Assembly: GCA_964057225.1 (NCBI GenBank)
Contig: OZ059895.1
Span: forward strand, 9,114,001 to 9,178,000
DNA length: 64,000 nucleotides
From: Auanema rhodensis
Lineage: Eukaryota; Nematoda; Chromadorea; Rhabditida; Rhabditidae
Direction of reading: 5' to 3'
In this document: in pieces, positions 48,152 through 61,224 of the stretch
Layout of the letters: each line of letters starts with the position of its first letter
Numbering within the stretch: position 1 is the stretch's first letter
The notes under the pieces: model-generated
Told to the model about the DNA's origin: nothing
Seen by the model: the letters and a program-made list of their open reading frames with translations, nothing else
The model's database searches: none
Program-made: the position numbers and the translations under genes

Positions 48152-50539
48152 CTTAATTAAAAATTGTTTTTTTCAAATATTATAAGAAAAAGTAAAGAGA
48201 TATTGTTCCTAATTTTATCCTAATACAGGCATGTTCTAAAGTATCAGACGAACTGTACAGACAATAAAGACAAATGTGAAAATTTACATGATAAGTCAAC
48301 ATAGCAGAAGGGAGAAGTCACAAAGCTTTATACAGCGCGTGAACTAAGATGATTAACAAGCAAACCTAAGACTCGGGAGGGGGTGATCGTTCATAAAGTT
48401 CAATTTGAATACAACACTTTTTCTCGAAGATAATAAGAAAAGCGGCTAGAAAAGTTACGAGCTAGAATTATAATACACTGCATCATAGCAAAAGCATCAG
48501 ATGAACTCAATAAGTGAGCAAAGATTTTTTCCAGGTTCCAACCCACGCGCTATTTACAACAGGAACAGCTGGGGATTCGCATTATCGAATGGTGAGAGAT
48601 AAATTGAAACAGAGAAATACTGAAGAAAAATAACAAAAAGACGTTTTCAACAATTCATCTTGGTCATACTTATTGTGCTACAATCATATGAGCCTACATT
48701 TATATTCATTACTTAAGAAATTAAAAGATTCAACAATTAACAAAAACTAAAATCTCACTTTTTTATGATTATCGAAATCAGACATCTGCGAAGTGTTGTG
48801 TTGATTGTTCGAATGTTGACCTTTTCTGAAATTTATCTGATATTATCATTGATTTTTAAATATTGACTTATGAATGAAACTTTAAGTTAAGGCCAAGTTT
48901 TTTCTAGATCACATCAGTTGCTCTATTTAGTACAAAAACAAAAATTATCAGGTAGTTTATCTATATAAAACAGCAAACTTATTTTAAAATAAAATGCTAA
49001 GATAGAGCAGTTGGACATATGAATGCTATGAAAACCGTGACGGTCAATATGTCAAAGTTCGTTTCCGAAGATGTAATAGAATACGGTTTGCGAGTTCTTT
49101 GTATATCTTGAAAAAGCGTAAGAAGCATATTGTATCGAAGCTTTCAACATAAAATACCACAAAGAGAAATATCGGAAAGTCGATGTCTTTTGTCTTTTTA
49201 AACATTACCAGATATTTAAATTGTTGACTAAATTCTTTCTGAGACTAATGAATTAGAAAAAAAATACATTTTGCACCTATTTTGAAATATATGTATGTAT
49301 AATGTGTCCTATTCTACCAAATGAGGAATAGATTGCTTATTTAGTATTTCGGTCTCTTTATACCACTGAAGTTCTTCGTCATTTTTAACCACGTTCTTTT
49401 ATAATCAGATTTGTTCATTCAATTAACTTTTTGTAAATATTAATAGAGAAAGGCTATATTAAGTAAATAAAACTGAGGTGTATTGATTACTCGAATACTC
49501 ATTTAAAGCAACTTATAATAGTAAATACTCAACCCTCACATAAGTGTTACTACTGTATTAAAACATAACAACTTTAAAAAATTGTTTCTAGGACTGTACA
49601 AAATATTTTATTGTGAACTCTTAAATATATCAGTTTCAAATAAATCATAGAAATATGTTTATATTATTGCTTCGGATTTTTTCACAGTATGTCATATGAA
49701 TTAAATCAGCACAATGTAGTTTTAATTCATTTACTATAAACGTATTAATACTAAAAAACAACAAATGAATACTGAAATCTTCAATTGAAAACAAACAAGA
49801 ACGACCTATTAGTGATAATGATAAAGTTTTCAATAACTGTAGCACAAGGAACTAAAAAAAAAGATGCTTGAACTTCTTACAAAGTAAGTAAGTTACTAAT
49901 ACAAAAATTAAAATTCGAACACTAAACCTTCACAGTTAGGATGATTTTATAAATGAAAAGTTAATCTTGATCAGTATCATAATAACAAGTGCTGGGGATC
50001 ATTTGATTTAAGAAAAGCTTTACTCCTAGATTTATTTGCTATGATAGATACATAACAGGTTACCAGATTTGTTCAACAAATCAAAAAATATGAATAAAAA
50101 ATTGATACAGTATACTCCAGAAGTATCTCAATGAAAATTCTAAGATTACAAATTTTTATCAAACTGTGTCTCACAATACATTGGTTTTATTTCATCAGAA
50201 AAATCGTCTGTCTTATATCCTCTGATCAACAACGAAGCGAAGGTCTTATAAATCGAAAGGAACAACTCTGTTCAAATGACACAATGTACGTAATAAGTTT
50301 ATGTTACTTATTGCAAGTGATATTTTGAATTTAACGTCAATTTTCTTATGCAACGGAAGAAAACTATAATATTGTTGTTTGGTGGTTTCTTGTATAAGAT
50401 TGGTTTGTAAATAACCTTATATTTATGTTTGTCGTATAGTAACATATATCTGTATTGGTATATATTATATTTATTTGCTTAAATTTCATATTTTATTATC
50501 TCATATTATTTTCGGTCGTCTCATCTAGGGGTTTGGAAG
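48152..50539. other. Gene-free 2.4-kb region between MARVEL gene and AARS1
   Basis: This is the longest stretch without a recognised gene. It is the divergent upstream region of both neighbours. Open frames such as 49645-49845 (-) and 50131-50328 (+) have no family resemblance and no splice partners. No tRNA B box with a pairing acceptor stem was found. A slightly GC-richer patch at 48.3-48.6 kb could be regulatory. Confidence 0.5.
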
Positions 50540-54425
<3,886 letters not shown>

Positions 54426-55128
54426 AAGTCTTTGTTTATTTGTTGAGTTTGTGATACACATACCATTTAATTGTTTTCTTATGGATTTATTTCAATGATT
54501 ATAAAATTTTAACGGTTTTATTCTTTAATATAGTTTTTTCTGTTCTACAGTAATTAGGATAAGTTATGGGATTTTGAAAAAAATATTCAATACTAACATT
54601 TCTTTCAAAAAATTGGAGTGCTATTAAAAGGTCCAGCTTTCAATATTTACTCGATTCAGGGTTCTAAATTGTAATAAGTTTGAAGCAATTTCTAAAAGCT
54701 TCTTTTTTTTGTTTTTTTAACCTCATTCTTTTTCTTTAGTCGACCTTTTTTTTTCAATGTAGTCGATGTCGATAAAGTCGATCGTAGACACATCTACACG
54801 TAATTCACCTCTAAAAGAGGTAACTTCTTTAGCAAGTACGCAATATTGTCTTGAGTGTTATTTCAGGATTTTCGTCTCATGTCACTAAAATATTTTTGAT
54901 TTAACGGCACATCTCTGTTTCCTGTCTTCTTTTGTAATTGTGGGAACTCTATATTTTTTATATTTATTGACGTAGATCACAGTTATTGTTTACATTATTA
55001 TTTTTATTAGTATTTATAACAGTTTTTACCATTTTATAAAATCGTTATTTTCTTGAATATTGCATTTATTAAATCTTATTCTGTTTTCAGAAGTTGATAG
55101 AATTTATAGTATATTCTAATAAATAAAG
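54426..55128. other. Intergenic between AARS1 and CIR1-like, with GTCGA cluster and hairpins
   Basis: Several GTCGA motifs lie within 54738-54783. A perfect 6-bp hairpin, ACCTCT-AAA-AGAGGT, is at 54807-54821. The coding start of the CIR1-like gene is preceded by TGTTTTCAG at 55082-55090, which could be a 5' UTR intron acceptor or a trans-splice site. No coding exon is seen. Confidence 0.5.
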
Positions 55129-56915
55129 ATGGGTAAAGGATATCAAAATTTCATGTCCAAAAAGGACTTCCATCCTAGTGCTTGGTGGAATTTAAAAAGA
55201 GTAAGTGTTTTCTTTGTTTGTTTCGTTTTCATACGATACGTTTGAGGTCTGGGAAGCCGAACAAACTAAAGCACAAAAAGAGAAAAAGGAAGAAGAAATG
55301 AGAGTACAGTATCAGAAAGAACAAGAAATGCTTAATAATAAGTAATTTAACTTGAATATTTCTCATTCACAATTAAATAATAATTTAGAGCTCTTCTTGG
55401 AGATGAAAAAGCTAAGCTAGGTCTTTCTTTTATGTACGAAGCTCCCGCTGGAATGACCAAGAGAGAAGAACCAAAAGTATGTTTTTATATTTTGATGAAA
55501 CCTCATTCATCTTTATTAAGGAAGAACCCAAATTCGAGTGGCAGAGAAAATATCAAGCTCCTCGTGAAGAGTGGGCAAAAAATAATGAATTAATTCAGGA
55601 TCAGCCTTTCGGTATTCAGGTTTGCTTGTTTCAAACTAATATTTTTAACCTGTTTATCCTTCAGGTTCGAAATGTTCGTTGTTGTAAGTGTCATAAATGG
55701 GGTCACTTAAATACAGATAATGAATGTCCCCTATATGGAATGAGTGGCAACTATGATGATGCTGGATGTAAGCTCTATAGTTTTTTTTATGACTAAGTTT
55801 AATATATTCAGATGCAAATAATCCATCCGATTTGTTCAAAGAACTCAAAAAAGGGCCTTTATCGAATAGATTAAAGGAGTAGGTTTTTAAATTAAATTTT
55901 TTTTATGGGTAAGCATTTTCAGCAATGATGAAGAATGGGTGGATAAAGCTCAGTTAGCAGAAGATATGAAAGAGAGTCACGGTCTCAAATTAAAGGGAGC
56001 AGTACTCGATGGTTAGTTCAGTCTTACGGATATTGAAACAATTGGTTTTATTGTTATTTAGGTATTAGAGAAGATCAACAAGTATCGAATTTGAAAGGAC
56101 CTGTTAGTGAGGCAGAACAAATGCGGTTATTTTTATCAACATTAAGTGATAAAGAAAAGAAGAAATTAATGAAGTTCGTTATTTTTTATCTTTATTTATT
56201 AATGCATGATTCAATTTAAGAAAACTAATGGGAGGAGACTCGTCCGAAAAAAAGAAAAAGAAGTCAAAAAACAATAAAAAAAGTAAAAAGGAGAAAAGAG
56301 TGAAGGCTCAGAGCTCTTCAGGTTGAATTTATCAGTTAGAATAAGACTAAACAATTTATATTCAGATTCCGACTCCTCCAGTTCTGATGATGAACGGGAC
56401 AAGAAGAAAAATCATAAAGAGGAGCGTTATGAACGACGAAGCAGAAATGATTCAGAAACAGATCATTCTAGACATAATAAAGAGCAGACGAGAAAGCAAC
56501 GAAGATATGATTCGGATCAGGATAGCGAAGAAGAGCTTAATGATAACAGAAAAAGTGAAAGACGGCATGAAAATCGCCGGGAAGACCGACGTAATGACCG
56601 ACGTGATGACCGACGTGATGACCGACGTGATGATCGCCGGGATGACCGACGTAATGACCGACGCGATGATAGACGTGACGACCGACGTGATGATAGACGT
56701 GATGATAGACGCGATGATAGACGCGATGATAGACGCGACGATAGACGCGACGATAGACGCGACGATAGACGTGATGATAAACGCGACGATAGACGTGACG
56801 AACATAGAAGAGATGGACGACATAGCGATGGTAAAAAAGATGATCATTATAGGTATGCTTTAATAAGAAGTTCATAGAATAACGTGAATGTTTCAGCGGA
56901 CACAGGAGAAGATAA
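55129..56915 (+). CDS. CIR1: CBF1-interacting corepressor (CIR1)-like splicing/transcription factor
   Basis: The N-terminal CIR domain starts [20 protein letters not shown] and continues NLKRVWEAEQ (55129-55290). It is the signature of CIR1, a nuclear protein that binds RBPJ/CSL and SNW1/SKIP and is found with spliceosomal proteins. Next come [14 protein letters not shown], a CCHC zinc knuckle ([20 protein letters not shown]), and [21 protein letters not shown] Lys-rich then Ser/Asp-rich segment ([18 protein letters not shown]) leads to a long RS/RD-like region. Here 18 copies of D-R-R-(D/N) are encoded by a 12-bp tandem repeat. The end is DDHYSGHRRR. The order of domains matches animal CIR1. 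Confidence 0.92.
56584..56799 (+). repeat. Coding minisatellite: 18 x 12-bp units encoding D-R-R-(D/N)
   Basis: Tandem units such as GACCGACGTGAT and GATAGACGCGAT run without interruption inside the last long exon of the CIR1-like gene. The left units use CGA CGT codons for Arg. The right units mostly use AGA CGC/CGT. This suggests two rounds of local expansion. Because the unit has no stop in any frame, spurious long open frames appear in other frames on both strands. Confidence 0.95.
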
Positions 56916-57036
56916 TCTCACATGTATGTTAATATCCATTCCGTTTGTACATAACTGTATCAATAAATACTTTATGATTGCTTGGATTTATATAAAGTTA
57001 ATGATAACCGTAATTCTGACGCATACTTAACGTATA

Positions 57037-57321
57037 ATGAGTATAAATGTTGGCTTAGGGAGTAGTGTTTCAGTACTTTTCATAATGTCTGATTCGTCTG
57101 GAGGGAAACGACCGTGTTCTAGAGAAAATCAGTTAAAGCTTCAGCTGAATAGTCTTAAGGCAGTAAGCAACCTTGTTAATTTAACAATAAAACCTATCTC
57201 TAAGGAAGAACAAGCTTTGAAGCAGATGTTGATGCATTTAATGAACAGAAAAAGGCAATTACTAATGGAGGGAGAAAGACTTAAAAATCTTGAAGAAAAT
57301 CAAATAAACGATTCTTCTTAA
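57037..57321 (+). CDS. Small coiled-coil protein of unknown function (about 78-94 aa)
   Basis: A single open frame. The likely start is the second ATG at 57085 (MSDSSGGKRPCSRENQLK), because the first (57037) precedes an acceptor-like GTTTCAG. Most of the protein is helix with Leu spacing (LQLNSLKAVSNLVNLTI, ALKQMLMHLMNRKRQLLMEG). No motif is recognised. It lies less than 200 bases behind the CIR1-like stop on the same strand, which could mean co-transcription. It is called because the composition looks like a real protein. Confidence 0.5.
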   Translation: MSINVGLGSSVSVLFIMSDSSGGKRPCSRENQLKLQLNSLKAVSNLVNLTIKPISKEEQALKQMLMHLMNRKRQLLMEGERLKNLEENQINDSS

Positions 57322-58026
57322 AATGTTTCTTCTAAATATTCTCTAATATATTTGAAACATGTACTTTACGGATACCCAAAAACATTTAGCAAGTTGAAGA
57401 AGGTTGCTGATTAAGATTATTTCAAAAAGAAAAATGATCTCTTGTGTATGTTTTCTTTTGTTTATTTAATGTTCCTTCTATATATTATCTGGTTTTGCTC
57501 AATTGTCACATTAATTTCCGGTATTTCAAAATATGATTCTTTGAAGTTTTCTCTCTTTATATTGTACTCTTAATGTAATTGCTGTATATTGTGCTCTCAA
57601 AAATATTTTTCATTCGTTTTCTTCAATTTATAATTATGTTGAAACATATTGACGATTCAGTTTAGTTTGAAGACTAAAAGCTACTATGTTGTTTGTTCCA
57701 TAATAATTTTTATTACAATTACAATTTTTTAAATTAATATTAGAGGAAATCTATAATATTACTTCAAGGAGAAAAGGAAACGTTTTATGTTTCCTAGTCC
57801 CTGTTCTTATTTCAACGTTGTGACACTGAATGGGAATAAGTCGTTTAATCTCCTAGAAAGCCATGCTTACAGTAAGCATTGCGCTATTATAAGATTTGGA
57901 AACAAATATAGGAACTTGATTACCTTCATAAGGCAATACTATTCAAAAGAAAAATTTCGGAAACATTCTATACAAATAAATTTCTTTGGCACAATCAGTA
58001 ACATAATGAGCACGATAGTAGACTAA
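57322..58026. other. Convergent 3' region, no gene recognised
   Basis: T/A-rich 3' flanks of two convergent genes. A 79-codon open frame at 57787-58026 (+) ends at the neighbouring stop region and shows no resemblance; it is not called. Confidence 0.5.
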
Positions 58027-59024
58027 TTAGATGAGTTCACGTGAATCACGAGCAGGTAGTTGAGGACGAGGCTCCATTTCTTCCTCAATTTTTCCTGGTC
58101 TTGCTGCAATACGAGTCCTTTGAAGCTCTAAGAAAGGCGATTCAATAACTATAATTATAAATATAGTTTTATACTTAAACATGATATCTACTTGTATAAG
58201 GAGTTGGCATATGGTTGGCTGCAAGGTGTGAGTTATCTGGTGTTATTTCTAATGAAGGAGATCGAAAAGAGGCAGATGTATCACGTAGGAATAAAACTTA
58301 AATAGTGAACGTTATTGTACAGAAACAGAATATATGAGTTCAAACCTTGTCCCTGATTTGGCACAAACGATGGCTCACTGGACATCATGGCAATATGGGC
58401 GATTTGGGATTGAACCCTCATTTCTAAAGTAATATAGCCTAAACATCTAAAAATTTAAGTTACTTTCTAAAAATTCTTCATCATTGGCTTCGCTCGGAGG
58501 TGTGGATGGCGCATTAGGCTTGGGAGCGATGAGCATATTGTCAGAATTAGATCCTCTTTCGTCTTTTGGAATTAAAACAGGTAATACTGATTTGGAACTA
58601 CTCGTATCTATAGGAACTGAAGGATTAGGTATAGACATTGACGATGCACTGTTAACGAGATCAGGAACTTCAGAATCCAATATTGATGATGCTAATATTG
58701 GAGTCATTACATTAGCAGCTGAAGCAATAGCAGCATTTCTCTGAAAAGTAAAGTTATACATTCGTTCTTATTGCTTAACTTACTTGATTTTGACGAATAG
58801 TTAGTTCTTTTGTGTATTTTTCAATTTCTTTTGAGCGTTTATTGCCATCTTCTAAAATTTTCTGGAGTTGTTCATAGGCTGAATCAAATAGTTAGATATG
58901 TACTGAAAACTTACTTACATTCTAAACTTGCATCATCATAAGATTTGCCAAATCCAAAAATTGAAATCGATACAATACCGATTGGACAACAAAACAAGCA
59001 AAAAATGAAGAAATTGCCAACCAT
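58027..59024 (-). CDS. Orphan signal-anchor protein with Ser/Pro-rich tail
   Basis: The start at 59024 gives MVGNFFIFCLFCCPIGIVSI, a hydrophobic signal peptide or anchor. A charged coiled-coil stretch follows (SYEQLQKILEDGNKRSKEIE, KYTKELTIRQNQ). Next is a long low-complexity exon rich in Ser, Pro, Ala and Asn (58.74-58.47 kb), then EMRVQSQIAHIAMMSSEPSF and RTRIAARPGKIEEEMEPRPQ, ending RDSRELI. Exons join in frame; one intron is only 40 bases (GTAACTTAAA..ACTTTAG). It would be a type II or III single-pass protein of about 240 residues. No family is recognised. Confidence 0.6.
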
Positions 59025-59427
59025 GTTTATAGCAAAGAGATAAGTTTCGGTTAGCAGTCTACTTAGAAGCCAAGCAAGTCAAGCAAATAACTTGAACACT
59101 TAAAATGGTTAGATCGCCACTAATCCTCAAGGATCAATGGGCGGAGTTCGAGTGTAACCGGATTCTGATTCAAAGTTCTTTTGATATATTGCAACAATTG
59201 TATTTTTGCCAGAATATGCAAATCTGTTAAATCTGGCATTGGTCATTTGAAATTATTTTCATCCAAATATAGTTAGCATGGTCACTTTATTTTGTACAAA
59301 TAAAAGTAATAATATATAATACTATTAATAATTTCAAATGAATTAAATTAAAATAATAATACAAATATTTGATAAAATAAAGATATTTTTATAATTATAA
59401 TACTGTTTTATAAAAACAAGTTCCTTC
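59025..59427. other. Intergenic, AT-rich
   Basis: Between the CRYL1 stop and the start of the signal-anchor orphan, both minus strand. The part at 59280-59427 is very AT-rich (CRYL1 3' flank). Nothing coding is seen. Confidence 0.5.
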
Positions 59428-60666
59428 TTATTTACAATTTGAATTCTTAATTCTCATTAGTGCAGCTAGATTATCTTCTCGTTCCTTTTTAAGGTTTTCC
59501 AGAGTTTCCGTAGGAGCCGTAGCATATAGAGATTGTTTCAACTTTTCCAAAACATCTTCCTCTTCGAAACTTGGGTTACGGCCAAAATCTGCCATTACAT
59601 TTTGGATACCAGCTGTATACCGTTGACAATAATCATCAATACCATTCGCATTCATATGAATCGTTTCAAATGGCCCATAGAATGCATATCGTGGACCCAA
59701 GCCGGCTTTCATGACCTGCATAGATTCAGTGAAATACAGTTTTTTTGACAAATATTGATTTAAAAAACAAAGAAAAATATAAGACCTTATCAACATCTTC
59801 AACACTCATCACGTCATCTTTTACTAAACGCCACGCTTCAGCCAGTAAAGCGAACTGTAAGCGATTGACAGCAAATCCTAAAACCTCTTTTGTAAGGTTT
59901 ACAGGATCCTATATATTATATGATAGCGTTAACTATATCAATTTTCTTTTTTAAACCTGTCCAATATCTTGCATTAATCTTCTGCATTTTTTTACAATTT
60001 CTTCAGATGTCCAAGGTGTAGATACAATTTCAACTAACTTCAGAAATAACGGAGGATTAACAGGATGAGCCACTAAGCAGCGTTCTCTATAATAACTCAT
60101 TCCATATATGTATTGCTAGAACGCAGAACCTATGTTTCAGATTTTCCGTAAACTTACTTGCTGGAATGGTTGAAGTGCTACTGGCTAAAATGCAATCAGG
60201 TGACGATAGTTCATCAAGTTCTTCAAATATTTTTATTTTATACTCAAGAGATTCGCAGGCAGATTCCTAAAGGTCTTTGTTAAACATAACAAAAATAAAA
60301 TATCCTTATGATGATACCTGTACATATATTGCGCTATTTACGGCTTCTGTTAAACAAGTTGTACTACTAATAAGTTGAAGACATTCGGATTTTGAAGCTT
60401 TCAATAACCCTTTTTCCTTCAAAATTTATTACCCAATTTCTGTTGTGTTTTCTTCATACCTCGAGTTTATCCAGATTATCTGATATTATTTCTCTGGATT
60501 TATTTAGCTGTTGATCTGATATATCAAAAAGACTAACTGAATATCCATTTGAAATAAATAGAGTAGCCCAACTAGACCCAATATGCCCACTTTAAGATAC
60601 AATAATTAATAAAAGCTTAAAATTTGTAAAATCGTACCTTCCAACTATAGCTACTTTTCCTTTCAT
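59428..60666 (-). CDS. CRYL1: Lambda-crystallin homologue / L-gulonate 3-dehydrogenase
   Basis: This is a cytosolic NAD-dependent dehydrogenase of the 3-hydroxyacyl-CoA dehydrogenase family; in animals it oxidises L-gulonate in the uronate cycle. The N-terminus KVAIVGSGHIGSSWATLF carries the GxGxxG Rossmann motif, and LFDISDQQ supplies an acidic residue at the end of strand 2. SACESLEYKIKIFEELD and LASSTSTIPASKF follow, with the catalytic segment LVAHPVNPPLFLKLVEIV. The helical dimerisation domain has LTKEVLGFAVNRLQFALLAE, DVMSVEDVDKVMKAGLGPRY and AFYGPFETIHMNANG. These sequences match CRYL1 more than mitochondrial HADH, and there is no presequence. It ends IKNSNCK. Confidence 0.93.
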
Positions 60667-61224
60667 TGGTACAGATGTAGCTGAGAACATGCGCAATGAC
60701 CAGTCTTTGCTGTATACGGGTTATAGAATACTGAGCAGTTAGTTTATCAATTTCCCAGGTCACTAAATAGCAGTCACATGTCCTAAGATAGCAGTTTATT
60801 TGATAAGTTGATAACGTAGACCCACTTATCACAATTATTCTAGAGATTATAGATTGAAATAATTTATTCTTATAACAACATAATAATTGTTAACAATTAG
60901 TATTTTCACTCAAAAATTTCACACGTCAGTATGATAAAAACCAGCCAAATATACAAGTACTAATGTACAATCTGAAAAAATATTCTATATAAAGTTATAA
61001 ATTAAAGGATGTCGTGGTTCATCGAGAAGATATTCGTAAAGGGAAATTTTAGATCAGGAATTATGAATGCAAGAAAAAAATTCAGCAGTTGGAACTTAAA
61101 CTCGTTAAAGATTGCTGTTTTAGCTAACGCCAAATATCTTTTAATAAGAAGCTAAATAGAAAATCATGATAATTGGAATACAATAATTCAATTGTAATTA
61201 TGACGTATTATTCATTTGCAAGTT
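60667..61224. other. Intergenic between afadin and CRYL1
   Basis: 558 bases holding the afadin 3' UTR and the CRYL1 promoter. No coding signal, hairpin or repeat stands out. Confidence 0.5.

Noticed and set aside
48152-50539. Search for a tRNA or other small RNA gene in the largest gene-free stretch
   Set aside because: Fragments such as GTTCGAA occur, but no matching acceptor stem, D arm and anticodon arm could be assembled.
56387-56875. Long overlapping open frames on both strands (MTDVMTDVM-type and VYHHVYRRV-type proteins)
   Set aside because: They are by-products of the stop-free 12-bp repeat that encodes the D-R-R-(D/N) tract; only the frame continuous with the CIR domain is real.
57787-58026. 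79-codon plus-strand open frame
   Set aside because: No recognisable composition or splice partner; it lies in the convergent 3' region of two genes.
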